NCBI GenBank assembly: GCA_036897095.1
Contig: JAYMSP010002887.1
Coordinates: 1 to 22,030 of the forward strand
Origin: Plantago elongata
Lineage: Eukaryota > Streptophyta > Magnoliopsida > Lamiales > Plantaginaceae
Length of the DNA: 22,030 nucleotides
Reading direction: 5' to 3'
Under the pieces are notes generated by a model. It was not told the origin of the DNA and made no database searches. It saw only the letters and a program-made list of their open reading frames with translations. The translations under genes were made by a program, and so were the position numbers. Positions 10,259 to 19,613 of this stretch are shown here, piece by piece; position 1 is the stretch's first letter, and each line of letters starts with the position of its first letter.

Positions 10259-10933
10259 GTGCAAAATATTTTAGGAGAATTACAAGTACGGTTGCTTTGG
10301 ATAGCTTTCAGTTTGACAGTCACGTGGATGATCACTTACTACTTTACAGAAGAGGTAGTCTTCTTACTAGCAAAACCACTAAAATCTATGAAGGCTCGAT
10401 TTCTTTCCACGCAGTTAACAGAGCTTTTGCACACGAATCTAGTAGTAGCTCTCATCACAGCCCTCACTGCAATACTTCCCTTTTTGGGTCATCAAATATG
10501 GTCTTTTTTCATTCCAAGCTGTTACCAACAACAGCGGCAAACACTGAACCGAGCACTCCTTGCAAGCTTCTCTTCTGCCTTACTTTTCCTCTATTTTGCT
10601 CTACAATGGATGATGCCTCAACTTTGGCAGTGGCTTGCAGGGTTGTCAGAAAGCACAAGCATCGACCTAAAGCTAGAACCTAAGATCTATGACTACGTAT
10701 TATTTACGACCCGCTTTCTATTTATTGTATCCTTGGCTTCGCAGCTACCTCTTGTCTTACTTAACCTTTCGGCTGAAAGAGTCATAAGGAATCGCCGCTT
10801 CTGTCTCTTGTTCATCCTCCTTGCATCAGCTCTGGCAACAACGCCGGATTTCCAAACCCTAGTCTTCGTGATTCTTTATGTTGTAATGGAGCTGTCTATC
10901 TTCAGCAGACTGCTTCTCGAGATTAAGTCATAA
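10259..10933 (+). CDS. tatC: TatC (MttB), twin-arginine translocase subunit
   Basis: The 224-residue product is a mitochondrial TatC homologue, the core inner-membrane subunit of the twin-arginine translocase, which in bacteria recognises twin-arginine signals and exports folded proteins; its mitochondrial substrates are less well known. Evidence is the N-terminal GELQVRL (6-12; compare bacterial ELRxRL), FLSTQLTE (48-55), the PFLGHQIWSFFIPSCY loop (74-89), KLEPKIYDY (138-146), and TTPDFQT (194-200), close to the family TPPD motif, followed by a conserved Glu at 211. Six hydrophobic segments fit TatC: about 11-28, 58-78, 99-116, 145-168, 180-194 and 200-214. The length is near the bacterial size but without the longer C-terminal tail of many plant copies. 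No ATG is available at the proper N-terminus. The frame is open from a stop at 10217-10219, GTG at 10259 is the best start, and the first in-frame ATG (10328, codon 24) would remove the ELR motif and most of the first membrane segment. Plant mttB genes are known for lacking a clear ATG. Confidence 0.93.
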   Translation: MQNILGELQVRLLWIAFSLTVTWMITYYFTEEVVFLLAKPLKSMKARFLSTQLTELLHTNLVVALITALTAILPFLGHQIWSFFIPSCYQQQRQTLNRALLASFSSALLFLYFALQWMMPQLWQWLAGLSESTSIDLKLEPKIYDYVLFTTRFLFIVSLASQLPLVLLNLSAERVIRNRRFCLLFILLASALATTPDFQTLVFVILYVVMELSIFSRLLLEIKS

Positions 10934-11345
10934 GATGACCTCTCATAAGAAAAGAACAAAGGCAGGGGGAATCTTTCCTCCAGTTTCCTTCAAGTAGGAA
11001 GCGAAACGATGCCATAAAGTCTGAGAGGACTCCCGCAGATGTGAGTTGACAAGGCGCAAGCCCTAAGGCTCGTATCTAAGCAACGGTGCGCTAGAAATCG
11101 AAAGCACCAGGAAGCCGCGCCGCAATGTAGTGTTGATTCGCTAACCTTTGGGAGCCTGGCGCCAGTCCCAAGAGCAAGTCTAACCAGACAGGAGGCGAAA
11201 GTATCGATTTTATATGGTAACTTGTCGTCGAAGGGGCATAATTCGCGGGTACATACAATCTTACGCATATGAAAGACAAATTTATACGCCTTTCGCTGGG
11301 CTATCAAAGACCTCCGTCCAGCCAAGCATGACAAGGTGCCGTGTA
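10934..11345. other. G+C-rich structured block after tatC, possible RNA or intron remnant
   Basis: Composition is gene-like, then falls abruptly to spacer type at about 11345. Several pairings are visible: CCTCTCA (10939-10945) with TGAGAGG (11022-11028); TTCCT with AGGAA around 10985-10999; GGTGC with GCACC around 11084-11107; the strong hairpin at 11148-11171; GCGAAAG (11195-11201) with CTTTCGC (11290-11296); and GGAGG (11191-11195) with CCTCC (11311-11315). No rRNA, RNase P RNA or tRNA signature was found, and no group II domain V or full group I core. An ATG frame at 11214-11453 (79 codons) crosses the boundary into AT-rich spacer and matches nothing I know. The minus-strand frames here have only TTG starts. 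It may be an untranslated tatC 3' region, an unrecognised non-coding RNA, or an intron relic. Confidence 0.4.
11148..11171. repeat. Strong inverted repeat / hairpin
   Basis: TTGGGA (11148-11153) pairs with TCCCAA (11166-11171). Inside lies the perfect ten-base palindrome CTGGCGCCAG (11156-11165), offset by a two-base GC bulge on the 5' side. As RNA this would fold into a six-pair stem, a bulge, a short inner stem and a GCGC loop. It is the most stable-looking hairpin I found in the window. Confidence 0.7.
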
Positions 11346-14300
11346 TTAGAAGCTCCTAAAGAGATACGTACTCTTATATTTAAAATTTTTACATTAAAGA
11401 GGGAGGAAAAAATTCCCTATTATAGGTCTAAGCACCGATTAACCATTTATTAATTATAAGGTAGATTGTTAGACTGGGAACTACTCTTCGACACCATTTG
11501 CTATATCAAGTGCAAAGTATTATTAACCTAAAAGTTAAGAGGAATGAAAGCTTACTATTGTAAGAAAAAAGCTTCATGGTTGTATAGTACTCTTATCTAT
11601 AGAAAGTTTATATAGATAGAAACAAGTACCCTAGCATAAGTAATTACTAATTCTTTATTAATTTTTTAATAGCGCTTATATTCCTGTTAACTTCTCCAAG
11701 TCTTAAGTATTAAATATTCTAAAAGATAATAGCCTTTTTAGTATGACTAAGTCATGAATATTTCTTAAAAACTCTTCCCGATAGAATATTTCATACACAA
11801 ATATATCTTCTTTAGACTGACCTTTACTTTACGTAAGAATTGCTTGAGTTTACTTTATCAGTTAAATATAATAGGGGTTCCTCCATAAATACACGCGTAA
11901 ATTGTGTAAGGCTTGAAGTACGCGTTATATAGTACTTATAGAGACATAACTACTAGATAAAAGATAATGCTCCTTTTGATAGGTTAGTATACCCTTTCTT
12001 TATATAACTATATATTAGAGACTAATTGCATTAATATACTTTGGAAATAAGATAGATTTTTATACTTTTGCCCTATACACTTTAGTAAATATTCTTTCTC
12101 TTAGCGTACTATAAAACCTTTTTATTAAATGTCATAATTAAAATAGACTAATACGTGTTTAGAAGGGACTCATACTCTTCACTACAAAGTTAAAATATTT
12201 AAGACTTAAACATGTTATTAAACAAGAAGTTGTTGTTACAAATGCATATATTTCTAGTATAATTAAGTATTAATATAGATACCCATATAAACAATATTAT
12301 TGACCAAGGATTTCTATCTTACTCCCGACGTATACTTTTTTCTATAAAGTTCATAAAAATTTTTTTTTCTTAAGTAATAGAAAAAATTACTTCTAGAGTT
12401 CATACAGAGGGTATTTCCTTTCTTCCCTTAGCTTTATACTTGAGTAAAGTAAGGTAGCTTTTAAGTCTTAACTATTAGAAGTATAATTGTTTAAAATATC
12501 ACCAATAAATTGTACACTATTAAGTACAAGACCAGAGTCTCCTCCACTTTTAGTAATATAAGAAGCATATGTATATTTATCCATTAAAGGAGCACTTAAC
12601 TAGTAACCCTCTCATTTAGAGTAGTAAAGTAAGTTAATATCTAGTTACTTTAGTAAATCTAGTACTTCTAGTGTACCTTCCTAAAGAGGCTTAAGTTTTA
12701 TAGTAAGGTGTAAGAATACTCGCATATTTAAGCCTTTTCCTTTAAATAATTAGAGATATGTTATGACGTAATTAAGATATAAACATTTCTCAAATAGAGA
12801 AACACGATGCTACTTTATAATAGACCACTAGAGATATTACTTAAGAAATAATAACTTAATATAAAGACTTCTTTTTCTAAAATTTTTGCTATATAATTGT
12901 TATACTATATTATAAATTGACCTGTACTTTTTTATAGTATAAACTAAAATTTAACAAGGGTACACAAAGAAAATACTTTCCTTTTCTCGTAGTTAGATAA
13001 TATTTATTTTTTTCCTTAATATTTATAAGTGTGTAATTAATAAGCTACTTTAATTATTATAGTAGTATAAGAAGCTAGCTCTCTCTAGTATAAGCTTAAC
13101 CATTATACCCTTAGAGCTAATAAGTAATTATATACTCATCTATTAGTGCAAGAGGGAAGGTTACATAGAACTCTTACTAGTGTTATACCTTTCATAAGAC
13201 ACTTAAGATCTAGAGTAAGTCTTAGTAATACTAACCTGGTGAAGTCTCCTTATTCTAAATCTTTTGCTAGTAAGAGGTACATTATAGCATAACTCAAGTT
13301 TAGCTCTTTATATACTTGATAAGTCTTTAGAGTTAGAGAATGCTTAAGTACTTAGTAAGCTCAATTTCGTTTTTAAATACTATAAGTATAAGTAATGGTG
13401 TGTCATAACCAAGTTTTTCTTAATAAATCTTTCTCTTTCTAAAAGGCGCGGGTATAACTTTCCAAGTGCATACTTAAGATACTATTGACAAGGTAACCCT
13501 AAGCATACAAATATAAGCATGACTCTATTATTCTTTACTAATAAGTTCACTTTTAAGGAAGGCTTCTACTAGCTTCTATTAAGGGTACATATACTACATA
13601 TAGGTACTCGTTTTAGTAAATAGGAACATAGCATGAATTCTCTTTGTCTAAACTATTTACTTGAGAAGTACTCTTCCCTAGGGCATTCTATTTTACGTAA
13701 TATCTTATTTCAGTATAAAATGTGTTACCTATAAGAGCTTGATTATTTATTATATTAATAGGAAATTATCTAATGATGCATAACTTAGGTATAAAAATTT
13801 TTTTAATTTGAGAGTATCAAGAGAGGAATCACCCCAGCAGTAGCATTATACCCAAGTTATAAATTTTTATAGGGCAAGGTATAAAACTAATAAGATACTT
13901 AATAGTATTAAGTTATACTGTTTAACTAATAAATAGTGAGTTATAGGTACGCTACCCTTTCTTAAGAGTAATATAAAAGGGACTGTATATACTAGCTCTT
14001 CTATAAGAACGTGCGGCAGGGCTCGTGCTTCTCTTTCTACAAGTTAAAGGTGTACTCTATAAGTCTTCATAGATTATGATTAAATATAGACAAAGTAGTA
14101 TATAATATGATAAATTTTAAGTAAAAGTATAATACTATAAGGGCTTCTTTTAATAAGAATAATACCTCTTGTGTAATGAAGCAAAGTAACCTTATCATAA
14201 TAACTTAAGTCTAAGCTTTTATATAGGTGTAAAATACTAGCTCTCTATTAAAAAACTTCTCTAGTTGGCTAAATATTTTTCGTGACCCTAGATATGAAAA

Positions 14301-14599
14301 TACAAAAATAACTCCACTCAATAAAGGAAGATTGGAAATACCGCCCTTTAACATAAAATTAGTTAAGTTAGTTATATAATTATATTTTTCATAAAATTCT
14401 ACGTCATGTCAAATTTATACTTATTAAAGGGGAGAAGTCTCGTAAGCGTACCCATCTATTTTTATAAAGCACTTTATGGGTCTTATTACTTTTAGGTACT
14501 GGGTACTTGGCTCTTTACTAAAGAATGCCTGCATTCTTTTGTCTTCAAGCCTTTACTAGAATAAATTGCTTGATATGTTGACATTTAATATATGTAATA
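11346..14599. other. AT-rich intergenic spacer
   Basis: This has the same character as the left spacer: stop-dense, TA-rich, with AGTACT at 11586, 11931, 12661, 13347 and 13667. No open frame of 60 codons lies wholly inside it, and no RNA gene was recognised. One isolated G+C-rich patch of about 29 bases (14006-14034) stands out, but I cannot match it to a gene. Confidence 0.75.
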
Positions 14600-14793
14600 A
14601 TAACTAATACTTCATAAATAAATGCGATGATTAAATTAAGACATAGACTTTATTTGTCGTGTAATACAACTTTGGTTCACACAATAAACAAAAACAAGGA
14701 GCCTTTTTCTTTCTCACGGAATCAGTTATTTACTATATCTTCTTTCTTCTCAATGCTGTAAAAGCTAATAAAAAGCGTCGGAGAATTACTTCC

Positions 14794-14809
14794 TTGCTGG
14801 CGATTCCAA
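14794..14809 (+). repeat. Direct repeat copy 1
   Basis: TTGC followed by TGGCGATTCCAA. The second copy at 16502-16518 is the same except for one extra A after TTGC. The two are about 1.7 kb apart and lie in the outer parts of the compositionally distinct block. Confidence 0.6.
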
Positions 14810-16460
14810 TTGCACACGAATATTTTTCGAATAAAAAATACCTTGGATTACTATCTCTCTCCTAATTTTTACTTGTGATATGATTGTAAGAATACTTTCT
14901 ATTAAAAAGTGAAATCCACTATAATTTACTATATAATTCTTAATTCTGGCTCTATTATTTTCTATAAAGGGGCATTTCTCCCTTTCTGTTTCTCTTGTTT
15001 CTTTTGGTTTACTATTACTTCTACTATTTTCTAATACTTCTTTTATTTTATAATTCAAGCGGATTATAGGCAAGTGTCTCTTACTTACTACAACTGCCGT
15101 TGTATATAATATTAGTTTGACTTTTTCCAGTGAAAAGTTAAAGAAGCGGTAGGCTTATTTCGAATTATTCTCGATTAATGTCTACTAAAATCCTGTTTCT
15201 ACGTCTTGTATATATTCTCTTGTCACTACTAGAGTTAATTGTACAAATAAATAGGCATGGTCAGAAGCAATGAATGGATATTGAATTTTTCCACCAAGTT
15301 GAGTATTACTTTATCTTCGCTTTTGTGTAGTTTATTTATAACAACGAGCAATAATAGTTTATACTTACTTTGAAATGAAATTTGAATTGCGGGTTCCTTT
15401 TTCTATTTACCACGCGTGTAGTACATGTAGAATATGCACCCATTTTCCTGCCTATAACTCTCTTTATTATAGTCTAAGAATAAAGAAAAATATTATATAA
15501 CAAAAGATGCTTCTTGGCCTTAAAATAGTCTACAAAAACAATTTCAGGCATAGATTATTCATTCTCCTTTTGTATGTTTGTACTTTGTTTGTGGCTGATG
15601 GACATCTCAAGGTTAGTGGATAACATATTCCTCGAGTAAATTAGTAAAAAGAGGGCAGGCTTATTGCTCTAATTCATATTCATATATAAGTAATAATAGT
15701 AGTAAAGGATTGAATATAGACTTTTCTCTTAGAAATTATGGTAAAGACGGTAGGTAGAATGGTAGATTTATGATAACACAGTATAACAACAATAGACTTC
15801 TGCACTTATCCTTATTCCAATATCTATTTTATTAGGGCTACTAAATAAAAAGTTATTTGCCGAAACCTTCTAGACTTATTATGACCAATCGATAAAAAAA
15901 TTAAGGTGCGAACTCAACTCTCCTTCCGGTCCTACTTTATTTGTTGTGTTGTAACGTTGTTTATTTCTCATTTTTTCTTAGAAATTGGAGTACAATGCTA
16001 TTATTTCTTGCACCTAAACACTCTTTGTTTTATTTATATATTTCTTGTGTAGTAAATTGGAAATTTAGCTACCTAAAAAACTTAGAAATAAAAAGCAAAG
16101 GTAGATATTTCCTCTCAAGGATCCATATCAGGACGTAGTGATAAAGAGATAAGATATACCAGGTTCCTGGGGTGGGGTAAGCAAAAGGTAATAAGAAGAT
16201 TCCTTCTAAATTGTATTCTCCACTTCTGAATATTGCTTATTTCCTATGTTTTGGGAATTACAGGTTTCCTCTATTTGCTCCGTTTTTACTAATAACTTAA
16301 CTAGATGATTAAAAAGATCCCTAAAAAACATTGGCTGTTTACCTTTCATTTAATACACTGCAAATTTCTCTTTATTTTGCTTTGGATGATATTCTTTTTA
16401 TCTATAGAAAATCTTTACTTTACTATTTTTTTACGCTATTTAAAAACAAGTATAAAATGA

Positions 16461-16500
16461 TTCTCTTAGTTAGGTTAGTAGTTAATAAATACTAAGAGAA
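16461..16500. repeat. Perfect 10-bp inverted repeat with 20-base loop
   Basis: TTCTCTTAGT (16461-16470) is the exact reverse complement of ACTAAGAGAA (16491-16500). It ends directly before the second copy of the direct repeat at 16502, so the two may belong to one structure. It could form a hairpin in RNA or single-stranded DNA. Confidence 0.7.
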
Positions 16501-16501
16501 G

Positions 16502-16518
16502 TTGCATGGCGATTCCAA
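16502..16518 (+). repeat. Direct repeat copy 2
   Basis: TTGCATGGCGATTCCAA, matching 14794-14809 with a single-base insertion. It starts two bases after the inverted repeat at 16461-16500. Confidence 0.6.
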
Positions 16519-18032
16519 GTTTTAGTTAGAAAACATGTAAAGTTCCCACTTTACACTTGAAAGTATATTTTATAAATACTAGACTTTTTACTACAAATAC
16601 AAACATAGAAGATACAATCAATCTAGAACAACGTATATGTCCAGATTCTTTTATTCAGAGGTTTTCGTTCTTTAATCCAAATCTACATAAAAAATGAAAT
16701 CTTCATCAAAAGGCCAAGGAACAAAAGCAGAAAGTTGGGAAGTATTGTTGTTGAACATATGTATAGATACAGATTCTTCTTACTAAGATTAACAAATATG
16801 AAGTAAGATCCTAAGATTTCTCTCAAATTAATTCTTTACTATCTTATACTAAATTTTCTGTCTCTTATAGATTGGTATGCACTAAATGCATTTACTTTCA
16901 TTTTATTTAGCCAGGATTCTACTCCTACAAGACTTTATTTTCAAAAAAAGCAACGATGTATGTATAAGTTCTAAAGCTTTCTTATTTCACTCATAACTCA
17001 TAGGACGTATGCTTTATTATTATCCTCTGCTATCATATATATTTATTAAAGGTTTACGACAGTTATACCTTACAACTATTTTACTTATTATATAAGATAT
17101 AAGTCTTGTACTATATATAAGGTAACTCCTCTGACCGAAGCTTTTGAAATGTAATTAGTTGTGATATTACTATGTATATTTTTACTTACAGTAGATAACT
17201 TACTCCTAAGAATTCTATCTCTATTAATATTAGTTTTAGAACTAGAAATATTTAAAAGCGATTCCCCAATGCATGGGAAGTATATATACTCTTACAGGGC
17301 TAATAAGAGATCCTCAGGAAGAAAGTTTACATGTAAGAATTAAGACTACTTTGTGCGGATGCTACCGACAAAATTACTACTATATCACTGCACTGTACGC
17401 TACTTGACCTAAACGAGACTAACCTTTAGAATACTACTTTAGATTAAATTAGATTTAAGGACTTCTCTCTTATCATTCTACTTGGGATAGCTCTTTGTGT
17501 GCTGGGATATACTTAATTATATTACTTATTAGCCCTGATTTTCCTATAGAAATTATTTTATATACTCTTTTGTTAGTTAGTGCCAAGTGAACTCAGAGTA
17601 TAAAGATGATAATATTACCTTATAAAGGAAAGTTGAAGTACTAATTATAATATATATATAAGGCTTTCCTAAGCCATAACATTACGATAGAGAACTAAGC
17701 AGATTAACTCTTTAGAAGGAATACAGTAATATTATTTATTATATTTAATTCATTTCGACCCCTTGAGAAATAAAGGCACACCAGAATCTCCTTCTAGATG
17801 TTATTCATACCCTTTTCTATTTATAGAAAATTCTATGTATTAAAGAAGTATCTTAACACAACACGCAAAAAAAGTTCACAGCGGGATTATGCTCTTTTTT
17901 TTAGATAGAGCACAACATATATATATATTATATGAATCACTTTAGACAGTAGTATTATAATATATAATATGGATACAACATTATGAGTAACTTAAGGGAA
18001 GTTTGCTTAAGGATTTATACTTGTGATTTCTC

Positions 18033-18058
18033 TACCTATAATAAATACCTATAATAAA
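18033..18058 (+). repeat. Tandem duplication of 13 bases
   Basis: TACCTATAATAAA occurs twice head to tail with no change. This is a small, probably recent slippage duplication in the spacer. Confidence 0.85.
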
Positions 18059-19593
18059 AATATATTCAAAAAAGCAACAAAGTACACTTACTTAATAATG
18101 TTTGCCATTTAGTTAATGCGTATACTAGAAAATAAAGTCGCGCAAAGGACACTTTTATAATATAAATATACGAACTACTATAAAAAGAAATACTTTTTTT
18201 ACTTAGAGAGAAAATATACATTTTATAGACGTATGCTTGTTCCCTTCTAGCTAGGTTTATGAGCTTACTCTGTTTTATACTACTACATGCGTCTGTCTAA
18301 GATTTATATTTTTATACTTACGCTCTTCGCTTTAGTTTATACTCGCTAGTTGCCTTAGAATCGCTACGTGTGGTTTCTCTCCTTTAATTATACTCTATGC
18401 TTTCTAGGTGTTTTACTATGATTAAGGCATTTATTTAATCTCGTCCACTTGTTATATGTATAGACTAACAGTAGATAAGGGGAGCGAAGACATTTATGAA
18501 TAATATTTACTTTGTGGGCTTTTACTTGCATTTTTAGAATGAATTCTATTATATTTATTTTATAAATATACACCTGAATACACATAGTAATGTAATAAGT
18601 GTGTAAGAAACTGTGGGTTATCTTTAAATTGCTATTATATTCTAACAAAAAGCACTACATAAGTTACTACTCCCTTCTACGAGTTATATTAAATAGGCTA
18701 CTTACGTAAAAGAAATGTACTTCGTATTTTATTTCATTCTTGAATAACTCTTAAAATAGATAAATCCTATTTATAGTGCGAAATAAAATGTTATTTTTGC
18801 ACAGAAATATAGAAATAATTAATATAGGTTAAATTTACAAAATACAATAGTAAAGAGGACTTATTGTGTTGAGCTGGAGATAAAAGTCTTTGAAAGACAA
18901 TACTCTATAAATTAAAGAGGGATACGCGTTAATACTTTACTAGAGATGGTATTGTGTAAGGTATATTTCAACAACACACTTACTATTAGGAAGGGATTAT
19001 ACTTATGACATATTATACTAGATTTCTCATACTATATGATGACTCGTTACTATAAATTCTATGTAATACTCTTCTTTTTGCCGCCCCAGAAGGATTTAGC
19101 TTTAATGTAGTAAGTAATTACCCCTAGTATAAGATTTAGATACTACTACTATGCACTTATTTTATGGTCTCATACTTACCCAGTTTAGTTTTTTGTTATA
19201 ATAACGTACTCTTCTATATCTAATTAAGAAACTCTTTTAAGTTAAGGGCTTAGTCGTCATTCCTTAAATTCTATACGATTCTACTATATAGATATCGAGA
19301 TATATTTCATGTACTAGAAACGAATCTTGGTTAACTTTTACTTTCAAAATCACTTATGTTACTCAACAAATTATGTGCAAAGATTACCCACTCTAGTATT
19401 TGTACTTTAAACCAAAATATATTTCTGAGAATATATGCATAAAAAGAATTCATAAGCTAAAACTAGTTAAAAAGGGGATAGCTGGTATTCTTATTTATCT
19501 AAACAAGATAAAGAATAATATTAGGTAACAATAACATTCTAGGTTATCTTAGCTTAGGTCTGGTCACATTACTAGATAGCCTTATTAACATTG

Positions 19594-19613
19594 GTAGTAG
19601 TGATCATTACTAC
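19594..19613. repeat. 20-base near-palindrome
   Basis: GTAGTA at the left and TACTAC at the right flank a central TGATCA. The 20-base word is palindromic except for one mismatched pair (19600 with 19607). It might form a small cruciform or be a binding site, but nothing in the context indicates a function. Confidence 0.7.

Larger units (their letters stand above)
14600..17000. other. Spacer block of different composition, possible foreign or recent insert
   Basis: From about 14600 to 17000 the sequence is still AT-rich but lacks the TA-rich, TG/CA-poor texture of its neighbours. In 14701-14760 a hand count gives 5 TA and 5 TG plus CA, against 12 and 2 in 1-60. I found no AGTACT in it. It holds frames of 95 codons (14786-15073, minus) and 65 codons (15941-16138, plus), but both begin with TTG, have no ATG at the proper end and match nothing I know. 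No reverse transcriptase, transposase or long terminal repeat is apparent. A near-perfect 16-17 base direct repeat lies near its two sides (14794-14809 and 16502-16518). The edges are approximate. It could be DNA acquired from the nucleus or elsewhere, or a younger spacer. Confidence 0.45.

Noticed and set aside
10240..10683. 147-codon + frame beginning with GTG, overlapping tatC
   Set aside because: It lies in another frame of the same bases as the clearly conserved tatC, and the product resembles nothing known. A shadow frame is the simple explanation.
11084..11171. Possible group II intron start (GTGCG at 11085-11089) and domain V
   Set aside because: GTGCG is too short to count alone, and the hairpin at 11148-11171 lacks the AGC triad, the 3'-side bulge and the 34-base layout of domain V.
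11230..11275. Group I intron core element near AATTCGCGGG
   Set aside because: It resembles a P element only loosely. The Q, R and S partners could not be found.
10990..11334. 114- and 62-codon minus-strand frames in the block after tatC
   Set aside because: Both start with TTG and are rich in Cys, Arg and Leu as expected from translating structured G+C-rich DNA. No family was recognised.
14786..15073. 95-codon minus-strand frame
   Set aside because: Its only start is TTG and it has no internal Met. It is Lys/Ile/Asn-rich as AT-rich DNA would give and resembles no known protein. Long for chance, so it is mentioned within the block entry only.
15941..16138. 65-codon + frame
   Set aside because: TTG start, no recognisable domain, and length expected by chance in this composition.
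17161..17343. 60-codon + frame
   Set aside because: GTG start, short, and no similarity recognised.
18388..18648. 86-codon minus-strand frame
   Set aside because: TTG start, low-complexity composition typical of AT-rich spacer, and no recognised family.
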